This document shows, in pieces, positions 4,814 to 11,881 of a DNA stretch of 11,881 bases; positions within the stretch are counted from its first letter, which is position 1, and each line of letters opens with the position of its first letter. Origin of the DNA: Candidatus Aminicenantota bacterium (GTDB taxonomy: Bacteria > Acidobacteriota > Aminicenantia > Aminicenantales > Aminicenantaceae). Where the stretch lies: positions 1-11,881 of the forward strand of contig DAOUSP010000023.1 in the NCBI GenBank assembly GCA_030627155.1. Reading direction: 5' to 3'. The notes under the pieces were generated by a model, which saw nothing but the letters and a program-made list of their open reading frames with translations, was not told where the DNA came from and did not search any database. Made by a program: the position numbers and the translations under genes.

Positions 4814-6415
4814 ATGAAGAAAGATGATTTATTTAACAGCTATTCCCCTGTTGTTGCGGCTATAATGGATGCATATCAAAGAGGCCAGGAAGATGAAGCA
4901 CTAGAACCCATTGTAGCAGTTGATTCGGATGGGAATCCAGTAGGGAGAATTCAAGAAGAAGATTCAATTATTTTCTATAATATTCGTGGAGAAAGAGAGA
5001 TTCAATTAACAAAATGCCTTACTGTAGAAGGTTTTAACCACTTTCCGGTTCAGAATTTGCGGTTAAATTTCGTGACAATGATAGAATATAACTCTCATCT
5101 TCCTGTAAAAGTGGCTTTTCCTCCAGAGTGTCCTGTGAAAAATACTTTTACAGAAGTCGTGTCCAATGCGGGAAACAAGATTGTAAAGATATCTGAGTCC
5201 GAGAAAGCCGTGCATGTTGGATTTTTCATGAACGGTAGAAAAGATGGCACTTTCCAAAATGAAGAACGGATTGTTGTCCAGTCACCGCAGAATGTGGCTT
5301 CATATGATATTGTTCCAGAAATGAGTGCAGAAAAGGTCACAGAAGAGATTTTAGACAAAATTAAAGACCCTGCTTATCCTGTGATTGTGGCCAATTTTGC
5401 AAATGTTGATGTTGTTGGCCACATAGAAAATCAAGGGGCTGTTTTAAAAGCAATAGAGGCAGTGGATCACGAACTCGGGAAAGTAATAGAAGCATGTTCC
5501 AAGCACAAGGCAACACTTGTTGTGACTGCAGACCATGGTACTGTGGAAGAATGGTATTATCCAGACGGCACAATTGATACTGGCCATACTAAAAACCCTG
5601 TTCCATTTATCATTGCTGATTTTTCATCGACTTCTATTCAAATTCCTGATTTGGAGAGAGAAGGGGAGCTTACTGATGTAGCGCCAACTCTACTTGATAT
5701 ATTAGGGATTAAAAAGCCACTGGAAATGACAGGGACTAGCTTACTGAAAAATAAAGCCGGTAAGGCCACCCCAAAAGAAAAGCTCGTGGTTCTTATTTTA
5801 GATGGATGGGGGATAAGAAAAGAAAACCATGGGAACATGATAGCATTGGCAAAGACCCCTAATTTTGACAACTTGTGGGTACAGTTCCCTCATGCTGTTC
5901 TTAAATCCTCTGGAGATGCTGTGGGAATGCCTGAGGAAACTGTTGGCAATTCTGAAGCCGGACATCTACACCTTGGCGCTGGAAGACGCATCCTTTTAGA
6001 CAGGGTCAGGATTGATGAAGCGATTAAGATTGGAGAATTTTATAGAAATGAAGCCTTCCGGTGGACGATGGAAAACGCTGCGAAAGAACATCGGGCGCTT
6101 CATCTTCTTGGTATTGTATCTCATTATAGTTCTCATGGGTCGATTAGCCATCTTTTTGCTCTTCTACGGATGGCTAAAGAAATGGGCTTAAAGCGTGTGT
6201 ATGTTCATGCATTGATTGGGCGGCGAGGAGAGAAACCCGAAAGCGGTGCTATTTATGTTTCAAAAGTGGAGGAAATGTGCCGTTTGCTTTCTCTAGGACG
6301 TGTTTCAACAGTCATTGGCAGGTATTGGGCTTTAGATAGAGAAGACAATTGGGATAGAACTGAAAAGACATACCGTGCATTAGTGTATGGTGATGGAGTG
6401 AAAATTCAAACTTGA
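4814..6415 (+). CDS. Circularly permuted cofactor-independent phosphoglycerate mutase (iPGM)
   Basis: A 533-residue protein containing all of iPGM in rearranged order. iPGM interconverts 3- and 2-phosphoglycerate in glycolysis and gluconeogenesis using two divalent metals (often Mn2+). Residues 1-310 match the canonical second half: YQRG-x3-EA-x2-P at 21-32, R58 and R61, SESEK (127-131), NFANVDVVGH (194-203), TADHG (238-242), DTGHTKNPVP (255-264) and LTDVAPTLLDILG (286-298). A linker (about 312-322) leads to the canonical first half: LILDGWG (327-333), AKTPNFD (346-352), GNSEAGH (378-384) and GRYWALDR (502-509), ending at YGDG. The predicted nucleophile is S380; predicted metal ligands are D330, D199, H203, D240, H241 and H258. 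The family's catalytic His after the DGWG half corresponds to H441. The canonical D-G-R-D motif is I-G-R-R here (468-471). An in-frame TAG at 4790-4792 and the promoter at 4765-4793 fix this start. No canonical copy is present in the window. Family membership is certain by motif; activity is not. Confidence 0.93.
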   Translation: MKKDDLFNSYSPVVAAIMDAYQRGQEDEALEPIVAVDSDGNPVGRIQEEDSIIFYNIRGEREIQLTKCLTVEGFNHFPVQNLRLNFVTMIEYNSHLPVKVAFPPECPVKNTFTEVVSNAGNKIVKISESEKAVHVGFFMNGRKDGTFQNEERIVVQSPQNVASYDIVPEMSAEKVTEEILDKIKDPAYPVIVANFANVDVVGHIENQGAVLKAIEAVDHELGKVIEACSKHKATLVVTADHGTVEEWYYPDGTIDTGHTKNPVPFIIADFSSTSIQIPDLEREGELTDVAPTLLDILGIKKPLEMTGTSLLKNKAGKATPKEKLVVLILDGWGIRKENHGNMIALAKTPNFDNLWVQFPHAVLKSSGDAVGMPEETVGNSEAGHLHLGAGRRILLDRVRIDEAIKIGEFYRNEAFRWTMENAAKEHRALHLLGIVSHYSSHGSISHLFALLRMAKEMGLKRVYVHALIGRRGEKPESGAIYVSKVEEMCRLLSLGRVSTVIGRYWALDREDNWDRTEKTYRALVYGDGVKIQT

Positions 6416-6511
6416 AAAGGTCAGAACTTCACAGAGCTTGATTTTTATGGGAACTTTTTTGAAAATATTTCGTATTTTTTATTAACAAAGGTTAAATTAT
6501 TATAAAGACTA

Positions 6512-7426
6512 ATGAGTATCGAAGTTAAAGACATTCATTTCTGGTATGGAAAGATAAAAGCACTTGATGGGATAAATCTAAATCTGCCAAAAGGGGCAAT
6601 TGGGCTTTTAGGCCCTAATGGAGCCGGAAAAAGCACTCTTATTAGAATCCTTCTCGGTTTTCTTTACCCTCATAGAGGAGAGGGCCGCATTCTGGGGTAT
6701 GACATAAAAACACAGCAGCATATGATCCGAAGGTATGTGGGCTATATGCCAGAAGATGATTGTGCTATTCCTGGAATGGATGCAGTGTCTTTCACCTGTT
6801 ATCTTGGAGAACTTTCTGGAATGCCTCACCAGGAAGCTATGAAGCGAGCCCATGAGGTTCTTTTTTATGTTGGGCTTGAAGAGAGTCGTTACCGGATGCT
6901 GGAGACTTATTCGAGAGGAATGAGGCAAAGACTTAAATTAGCCCAGGCGATTGTTCATGACCCAAAACTAATATTTTTGGACGAACCCTCAAGCGGATTA
7001 GACCCTCATGGCCGCAAGGAAATTTTAGAGCTTATAATGGATATTTCTTCGAAGAAAGATATCCAGGTTTTGATTTCTTCTCATATTCTTTCAGACATAG
7101 AAGCTACTTGCTCCCATGTTGTGATACTAAACAAAGGCCGAATTGTTACAGAAGGAGAAATGAATGTCCTCAAACAGATTAGATATAATCTTTATGAGAT
7201 GAAAATAAAAGGGGAGTCAGCTGAATATTTTAGGAAATTACAAGAAATGCAGTGTAAAGTTGACTACTTAGATGACGGTATTTGGAAAGTTTACATGCCT
7301 CCAGAAATGAATTCTCAGGAAATATTCAGACTGGCAGTAGAAGAGAGAGTCCAGATTAGATATTTTATGAAAAGCCAGACTTCTCTTGAAGACTTATTTG
7401 CAAAAGCAGTGGGGATTGAAGGATGA
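6512..7426 (+). CDS. ABC transporter ATP-binding protein (first of a tandem pair)
   Basis: A 304-residue ATPase of the kind that partners ABC-2 type export permeases. Walker A is GPNGAGKST (34-42), the Q-loop region is GYMPEDD (77-83, with Glu in place of Gln, common in this group), the signature is YSRGMRQR (133-140), Walker B is LIFLDEP (153-159), and the H-loop His is H191. The C-terminal ~90 residues form an accessory domain. It overlaps the next gene by 4 bases (ATGA at 7423-7426), indicating translational coupling with the permease. The 96-base gap upstream is AT-rich, and I found no convincing promoter or Shine-Dalgarno sequence. Substrate unknown; related systems export drugs, peptides, lipids or ions. 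Confidence 0.94.
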   Translation: MSIEVKDIHFWYGKIKALDGINLNLPKGAIGLLGPNGAGKSTLIRILLGFLYPHRGEGRILGYDIKTQQHMIRRYVGYMPEDDCAIPGMDAVSFTCYLGELSGMPHQEAMKRAHEVLFYVGLEESRYRMLETYSRGMRQRLKLAQAIVHDPKLIFLDEPSSGLDPHGRKEILELIMDISSKKDIQVLISSHILSDIEATCSHVVILNKGRIVTEGEMNVLKQIRYNLYEMKIKGESAEYFRKLQEMQCKVDYLDDGIWKVYMPPEMNSQEIFRLAVEERVQIRYFMKSQTSLEDLFAKAVGIEG

Positions 7427-8292
7427 CAATCAAAGAAAAAGGTTATGCGCACTGGGATGGAAAATTGCAGGAAAAAAGATTTCCATGGTTCCCTATAACC
7501 AGATTAGGCATTAAGCTTGCTTTTAAAAAAAAGTATTTCAAATTTTTATTTTCTATGACTCTTATCCCGGCCATTATCTATCTTGCCGGGATTTATCTTT
7601 CTGAAAGGTTAGAAGATTTCCGATTTATGATTTCAGAATCGGCGCCATTTATTAAAATCACTCCCGCATACTTTAAATCTTATTATACAAATGATTTTAT
7701 CCTGTTTATGATTGTTATGATTATGGTGTTTGCAGGGGCTGGTCTGATTTCGGATGATTTGAAATACAATGCCTTACAGTTGTATTTCTCTAGGCCATTA
7801 AGTAAGAAAGATTATATTTTTGGAAAAGCATCTGTAATTGTGTTCTTTATGTTTATCGTGACCATTATTCCAGGTGTTGTTTTCTTCATTATGAAACTTA
7901 TCTTTTCAGGAAGCTTTAAGTTTTTAATAGATTATCCGTGGCTAATCTTATCGATATTCGGGTATTCATTGATATTAATAGCTTTTTTTTCTTTTTATAC
8001 TCTTTTTCTTTCTTCTTTAAGTAAAAACAGAAGATATGTGACTGTTTTAATATTTGGCCTGTATGTTTTTTCAGATATACTTTATGGTATTTTATATGAA
8101 AATTTTCACAATTATTATTTTTCTCTACTGTCAATTAAATGCAATATTAAGCAGATAGGAGCATACATCTTTAATCAGAACAGGCCGTTACCTGTGCCAT
8201 GGATATATTCTTTTCTTGTTTTATTATTCATTTGCGTCGTAGCAGGTATTATTTTGAATAAAAGAATAAGGGGAGTTGAGATAGTAAAATAA
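7423..8292 (+). CDS. ABC-2 type transporter permease (first of a tandem pair)
   Basis: A 289-residue integral membrane protein with about six membrane segments, near 38-57, 92-115, 138-162, 168-195, 205-222 and 264-282. The cytoplasmic N-terminus has an aromatic segment (GYAHWDGKL, then FPWFP) before the first helix. Between helices 2 and 3 is the conserved ABC-2 stretch GLISDDLKYNALQLYFSRPL followed by SKKDYIFGK, typical of permeases of this type and likely to contact the ATPase. It starts inside the stop codon of the preceding ATPase gene, and its own stop codon overlaps the next start (TAATG, sharing base 8292), so all genes here are translationally linked. It would form the membrane part of a full transporter with the first ATPase. 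Confidence 0.9.
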   Translation: MTIKEKGYAHWDGKLQEKRFPWFPITRLGIKLAFKKKYFKFLFSMTLIPAIIYLAGIYLSERLEDFRFMISESAPFIKITPAYFKSYYTNDFILFMIVMIMVFAGAGLISDDLKYNALQLYFSRPLSKKDYIFGKASVIVFFMFIVTIIPGVVFFIMKLIFSGSFKFLIDYPWLILSIFGYSLILIAFFSFYTLFLSSLSKNRRYVTVLIFGLYVFSDILYGILYENFHNYYFSLLSIKCNIKQIGAYIFNQNRPLPVPWIYSFLVLLFICVVAGIILNKRIRGVEIVK

Positions 8293-9215
8293 TGCCTATA
8301 ATCGAGACTAAAAATCTTTCCAAATGGTATGGAAATGTTCTTGGATTGAGTGATGTTACTTTGCAGATAGAGTCTGGTATTACAGGTCTTTTAGGGCCAA
8401 ATGGTGCAGGGAAGTCAACTTTCTTAAGACTGATTACAGGGCAATTAAAGCCAAATATCGGGACAGTAAAAATTAAAGGCAAGAAAGTCCGAAATAATTA
8501 TTCGCTGTTTTCTATTATCGGATTTTGCCCGGAGCAGGATTGTTTCTACGATGAATTGACTGGATGGCAGTTTCTTACAAACCTTTTGAAGTTACACAAT
8601 TTTTCAAATGATGAAGCAGAACGAAAGGCGCAGGAAGCTTTAGAAATCGTTGAGTTATCAGATGATAAAAACAGGGTCATTCGATCTTACAGCAAGGGGA
8701 TGAGACAACGCTTGAAATTCGCTCAAGTGATTGCTCATGACCCTGAGATTATGATTCTGGATGAACCTTTAAATGGGCTTGACCCTCTTGGCAGAAGGAA
8801 GATCATCCGTCTTATTAAAACTTATCAAAGAGAGGGTAAAACCATTATTGTTTCAAGCCATGTGCTTCCAGAAATCGAGGCAATGACCAAGAAAATAATA
8901 CTGATTCATCAGGGAAAAATTTTTGCTCAAGGCAATATTCACTACATAAGAGATTTGATTGATACTCACCCTCATATAATTTCGATTAAATGCAGCCACC
9001 CACGAGAGCTTGCTTCAAAGTTTATTCATGAAAACTATGTTTTGAAGGTTCATTTTGCCATAGCCAGCAATTCTCTTTTAGTAGAGACTAACAACAGGGA
9101 TAAGTTTTTCAGTCAGTTACCGTCTGTGCTTATAGAAAACAATATAAAGGTAGATGAAATCACATCTCCAGATGATAATCTTCAAGCAGTCTTCGACTAT
9201 TTGATTGGAAAATAA
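8292..9215 (+). CDS. ABC transporter ATP-binding protein (second of a tandem pair)
   Basis: A 307-residue ATPase, paralogous to the one at 6512-7426. Walker A is GPNGAGKST (35-43), the Q-loop region is GFCPEQD (77-83), the signature is YSKGMRQR (133-140), Walker B is IMILDEP (153-159), and the H-loop His is H190. The motif positions nearly coincide with those of the first ATPase, and the shared YS-GMRQRLK-AQ-I-HDP block shows common descent. The C-terminal region diverges. The gene starts with the base that ends the upstream permease stop codon. Both ATPases have intact catalytic motifs, so this does not look like a pair with one degenerate site. Confidence 0.94.
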   Translation: MPIIETKNLSKWYGNVLGLSDVTLQIESGITGLLGPNGAGKSTFLRLITGQLKPNIGTVKIKGKKVRNNYSLFSIIGFCPEQDCFYDELTGWQFLTNLLKLHNFSNDEAERKAQEALEIVELSDDKNRVIRSYSKGMRQRLKFAQVIAHDPEIMILDEPLNGLDPLGRRKIIRLIKTYQREGKTIIVSSHVLPEIEAMTKKIILIHQGKIFAQGNIHYIRDLIDTHPHIISIKCSHPRELASKFIHENYVLKVHFAIASNSLLVETNNRDKFFSQLPSVLIENNIKVDEITSPDDNLQAVFDYLIGK

Positions 9216-9216
9216 T

Positions 9217-10029
9217 ATGGATATGAAGATAAAAGAAAAAATAACTTTCTTTTTTACTTCTGGGAGGAATGTTTTTTCTTTTTTCCTTAGACTTGGTTTA
9301 AAAACAAAGAAAACAAAAATATTTTATTTGATAAGTTTTCTGCCTGTTTTAATGTCTCTAATCATAAAATTTTCACAAGTATTTTCTAATGGAAGACAAA
9401 TCGAGGGAACCTTCATTTTTTCAAATATGATAATGGTTTTTTATTTGCAATTTCTCATTCTTATTTTGGCTCTTTTTTTCGGAACATCTGTGTGCTCGGA
9501 AGAAGTAGAAGGAAAAACCTTGACTTATTTAGTCACGCGACCGATTCCAAAACCTGCATTTATTTTGGGAAAATACAGTGCATATACTTTAATAGTAATT
9601 TTAATGGTCGCAGTAGGGGTGATTTTTTCGTTTGTTATTCTTAATGTGGATAATTTGCTTGATTTTTCAAGATATAAAATCCTCTTGAGATATATGGCTG
9701 TTCTGACTCTTGGGATTCTATGTTATTCGTCTTTTTTTATGTTTATTGGGACTTTTCTGAAAAGATCTATCCTTTTTGGACTTATTTTCAGCTTTGGATG
9801 GGAAAATGTGGTTCAATATTTTCCAGGGTCAACACAGCGCTTTGCCATTGTTCATTATCTTAAATCCCTTCTGCCTCCTTCCTCAGGAGGAAGGTTTTCT
9901 TTTCTTCTCTTTCGTTTAGAGCCAAGTTCACCTGGAATGTCAATCTTTATGCTGTTACTGATAACAGGAATATTCCTTGTCCTCTCATGTGTAGTTTTCT
10001 CTTTAAAAGAATATATTCTGGATGATTAA
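9217..10029 (+). CDS. ABC-2 type transporter permease (second of a tandem pair)
   Basis: A 270-residue integral membrane protein with about six hydrophobic segments. A conserved cytoplasmic stretch SEEVEGKTLTYLVTRPIPKP followed by AFILGKY is equivalent to the SDDLKYNALQ...SRPL motif of the first permease. A frame with a TTG start at 9205 is possible, but the ATG at 9217, one base after the upstream stop codon (9213-9215), is preferred; a GGAA lies about 8 bases before it. The region 9877-9910 contains an intragenic hairpin followed by a T-rich stretch. This is the last gene of the four-gene operon; 15 bases separate it from the convergent lipoprotein gene. Confidence 0.9.
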   Translation: MDMKIKEKITFFFTSGRNVFSFFLRLGLKTKKTKIFYLISFLPVLMSLIIKFSQVFSNGRQIEGTFIFSNMIMVFYLQFLILILALFFGTSVCSEEVEGKTLTYLVTRPIPKPAFILGKYSAYTLIVILMVAVGVIFSFVILNVDNLLDFSRYKILLRYMAVLTLGILCYSSFFMFIGTFLKRSILFGLIFSFGWENVVQYFPGSTQRFAIVHYLKSLLPPSSGGRFSFLLFRLEPSSPGMSIFMLLLITGIFLVLSCVVFSLKEYILDD

Positions 10030-10044
10030 ATAGCTTCAGCTGCT

Positions 10045-11037
10045 TTATTTCTCTTCTTTTTTTAGTGCTTCTTTTAGATTAGTTGCCAGTTCTTCTGGGA
10101 TTCTAGTAAAAATTTTGACATAGTCTGCGCCAGCTGAAATTTCTATTTTATCAATCAATTGGCTGATTTCTGGCTTTTCTGCTGCAGCCATGGAACCCAT
10201 TGCTTTAATTCCAGTAAGAAAATCTGCTAATTGTTGGTTCTTTGTATCATCTTCGGTCAACAGATTTATCTCTCCAATTATATTGTTGTTTTTATAGTCA
10301 AAATAAATTGACCCGGCGCTGATGGAGCTCAAGTTGCTGAGCATTGGGTTTTCTGATGCGATATTATCCATGACTCCTGGAGGGAGAATCCCTGACCCCC
10401 AAAAGATTGCTTCTTTATTTGTGTTTTTAAGAAGTGAGGCTAAGGCTTTATTGGCAAAAAGGTCCTTTTTATTGTTATTGAGAACATCTATGACAGATTT
10501 TATTCCGCCCGAAGTTCCTAAAACGATGTTTGAATCATTAAGGAATGAAAAACTTCCTTCATGTTCATTCTCGCCAATAGAATAAATGGAAAAGCCGACA
10601 TATTCTTCTATTGTAAACAATGGCTCTTTGGTTTCTTCTCCCTTTTCAGCTTGCTCTTGAATAAGCGAAAGCAATTGGTCTTTATCGTATTTTAGATTGA
10701 TGATTGCAGCTCCGTTTTTTTCTCCCTTAGTGATGTCACCTAAGATTGCGCCACAGATAAAGTAGATGTCTTTTTGTGGATCAATCCCGCTTTTCTCAAT
10801 AAATTCTTGGTATTTTTGATAATTCTCGTGTTCTTTGATTGCCTTCTCTGTAGCTTCTAAATTCATTGCACGGTGAAAATCGACAAAAAATGTAGCATTA
10901 GTGTCTTCAGGGAAAAGACGTAACATATCTTCAGATGTAGCTGAGCCGGCTTTTGGAGCCGTGGTCTTTTTCGCACAGGCAACAAATAAGAATAGAATGA
11001 GTACGCAGACAGCCAACCATAATGCGAATTTTTTCAT
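10045..11037 (-). CDS. Lipoprotein of unknown function
   Basis: A 330-residue precursor. The N-terminus (MKKFALWLAVCVLILFLFVACAKK) is a Lys-initiated hydrophobic signal ending in FVAC, so Cys21 is the likely lipidation site and the mature protein sits in the periplasm, attached to a membrane. A longer frame starting at 11127 is rejected because AAGGAGGA (complement of 11042-11049) sits just before the ATG at 11037. The mature part opens with a short linker and then LFPEDTNATFFVDFHRAMN; it also has GIDPQKDIYFICGAI, a pattern I associate only loosely with uncharacterised DUF3352-like proteins. The rest alternates beta-type and helical segments with no recognisable catalytic motif. It is convergent with the ABC operon and divergent from the nitroreductase gene. 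Family assignment is uncertain. Confidence 0.88.
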   Translation of the reverse strand: MKKFALWLAVCVLILFLFVACAKKTTAPKAGSATSEDMLRLFPEDTNATFFVDFHRAMNLEATEKAIKEHENYQKYQEFIEKSGIDPQKDIYFICGAILGDITKGEKNGAAIINLKYDKDQLLSLIQEQAEKGEETKEPLFTIEEYVGFSIYSIGENEHEGSFSFLNDSNIVLGTSGGIKSVIDVLNNNKKDLFANKALASLLKNTNKEAIFWGSGILPPGVMDNIASENPMLSNLSSISAGSIYFDYKNNNIIGEINLLTEDDTKNQQLADFLTGIKAMGSMAAAEKPEISQLIDKIEISAGADYVKIFTRIPEELATNLKEALKKEEK

Positions 11038-11041
11038 TAAA

Positions 11042-11049
11042 TCCTCCTT
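11042..11049 (-). promoter_or_regulatory. Shine-Dalgarno sequence that fixes the lipoprotein start
   Basis: On the minus strand it reads AAGGAGGA, four bases before the ATG at 11037. It shows that anti-SD-directed initiation is used in this genome, in contrast to the leader-poor genes at 1531 and 4814. Confidence 0.85.
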
Positions 11050-11074
11050 ACTTAGTGAAAAACATACTGGAAAG

Positions 11075-11103
11075 ACTATATCAATTAAGAAAAAAAAGTT
11101 CAA
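11075..11103 (-). promoter_or_regulatory. Probable promoter of the lipoprotein gene
   Basis: On the minus strand TTGAAC (11098-11103), a 17-base spacer and TATAGT (11075-11080) form a sigma70-like promoter. The -10 is identical to that of the phosphoglycerate mutase gene. Transcription would begin about 30 bases before the start codon, which leaves room for the strong Shine-Dalgarno sequence. The rest of the divergent gap (to 11204) shows no clear promoter for the nitroreductase gene. Confidence 0.6.
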
Positions 11104-11204
11104 GGACATTATGACTGCGGGTTTCAATTGAAATTCGATAATAAGAGTGATAGTCTTTTTTAGATAAAATAGAATAAAGAAGCTTCATGCAAACGGAGTA
11201 AAAA

Positions 11205-11798
11205 ATGAATGAGAATAAAAGTAAAACACTGACACCTTTTGAAAAGCTTGTTAAAGGCCGAAGAAGCATTCGACGCTATATCCAAATGCCTGTGGAGAGA
11301 GAAAAAATACTAAAATGTATAGAAGCAGCGCGGCTCGCACCATCTGCGGACAACGTTCAACCGTGGAGGTTTGTCATTATAGATGACCCTGAAATAAAAG
11401 AAAGATTTGCAAGTGAAGTGTTTTCAGGAATTTATTTCCCTTCACGGTTTGCTACTAAAGCTCCAGTGCTTATTATTATCCTTTCCAGGCCGGACATTTT
11501 GGCAAACCAGCTTGGGAAGCAAATACAAAAGATTCATTTCCATTTAATTGATATTGGAATCGCTGGCGAGCACATTGTACTTCAAGCAGAGGAGCTTGGT
11601 ATAGGAACGTGCTGGATTGGCTGGTTCAATATGAGGAAGGCAAGAAAATTTTTTAAGCTTCCACGCAAATATAAGGTAGTCTCACTTATTTCAATGGGAT
11701 ATTATGAGAAGAAGCCATCAAAAGAGAAAAAGAGAAAAAAACTCAGTGAAATTGTCTGGTTTAATAAAGTAGGCGAGGAAGCATCTCTGTTTCCGTGA
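11205..11798 (+). CDS. Nitroreductase-family flavoprotein
   Basis: A 197-residue protein of the FMN-dependent nitroreductase fold, which acts as an NAD(P)H-linked reductase of nitro, quinone or related substrates; the true substrate is unknown. Visible features are the N-terminal RRSIRRY (19-25; FMN phosphate-binding arginines), PSADNVQPW (46-54; FMN-binding Ser and Asn), a helix around 118-131 and GIGTCWIGWF (132-141), then ISMGYYEKKP (162-171). The tail 172-183 is very Lys-rich. A GGAG lies 6 bases upstream of the ATG. The last seven codons (about residues 191-197) and the TGA stop lie inside the right terminal repeat copy, so the C-terminus has probably been reset by repeat insertion. The length is normal for the family, so function is likely intact. 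Confidence 0.93.
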   Translation: MNENKSKTLTPFEKLVKGRRSIRRYIQMPVEREKILKCIEAARLAPSADNVQPWRFVIIDDPEIKERFASEVFSGIYFPSRFATKAPVLIIILSRPDILANQLGKQIQKIHFHLIDIGIAGEHIVLQAEELGIGTCWIGWFNMRKARKFFKLPRKYKVVSLISMGYYEKKPSKEKKRKKLSEIVWFNKVGEEASLFP

Positions 11799-11881
11799 CA
11801 GTTAATTATGAGCGTGTAATCTGTTACAGCGCCGGTTCCCCGTCATCGTTGCCAAAACCCTCCACGCTCCACAATGGGCTC
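11777..11881. repeat. Terminal copy of dispersed repeat (right, partial)
   Basis: An inverted copy of 1-108. Its inner end begins GGAAGCATCTCTGTTTCCGTGACAG, so it carries the same terminal motif as the 1144-1480 element (AAGCATCT...TTTCCGTGA). It also holds a stem GTGACAG (11795-11801) with CTGTTAC (11821-11827), one pair weaker than in the left copy. The copy is open to the right. Its first 22 bases overlap the end of the nitroreductase gene. Confidence 0.85.

Noticed and set aside
7564..7592. ATCCCGGC/GCCGGGAT stem in the first permease gene
   Set aside because: An 8-bp stem with a 13-base loop within a coding membrane segment; no T-run or other feature, so likely incidental.
10030..10060. 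Bidirectional terminator between the convergent ABC operon and lipoprotein gene
   Set aside because: The 15-base gap contains CAGCTG and T-rich flanks, but no stem that pairs well enough to call.

Overview
The window comes from an uncultivated-looking, AT-rich, diderm (Gram-negative) bacterium. WaaA (Kdo transferase), a PAP2-type lipid phosphatase and a Cys-anchored lipoprotein all imply an outer membrane. I cannot fix the phylum from this sequence; the gene set would fit a member of the Acidobacteriota/Aminicenantes neighbourhood, but that is only an impression. Both window ends lie inside copies of the same dispersed repeat, in inverted orientation, which suggests the contig broke at unresolved repeats.

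Layout: (1) 1-108, right part of a repeat copy. (2) 203-694, a small DUF1648-like membrane protein, converging on a K/E/P/A-rich protein with a helical tail (735-1043, minus). (3) 1144-1480, a complete 0.34-kb MITE-like element with near-perfect 20-bp terminal inverted repeats and a GC-rich interior. (4) 1531-4602, an envelope cluster on the plus strand: waaA, a PAP2 phosphatase and an exported M23 peptidase. (5) 4622-4750, a short, inverted, degenerate copy of the same element. (6) 4814-6415, a phosphoglycerate mutase with its own strong sigma70-like promoter. (7) 6512-10029, a tightly coupled ATPase-permease-ATPase-permease operon. (8) 10045-11037 (minus), a lipoprotein of unknown function, divergent from (9) a nitroreductase (11205-11798) whose last codons lie inside the right terminal repeat copy (11777-11881).

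The most unusual item is the phosphoglycerate mutase. It has the motifs of cofactor-independent phosphoglycerate mutase (iPGM), but in permuted order: the canonical C-terminal part comes first, a short linker follows, and the canonical N-terminal part comes last. All metal ligands, the Ser nucleophile and most substrate-binding residues can be found, but the normally acidic position of the G-R-D motif is Arg. A circularly permuted iPGM is not something I know to have been described.

The second item is the repeat family. Four copies occur in 11.9 kb, all in intergenic space, and copies are followed closely by promoters. The shared ends enclose different interiors, and the central hairpin of one copy is flipped relative to its flanks.
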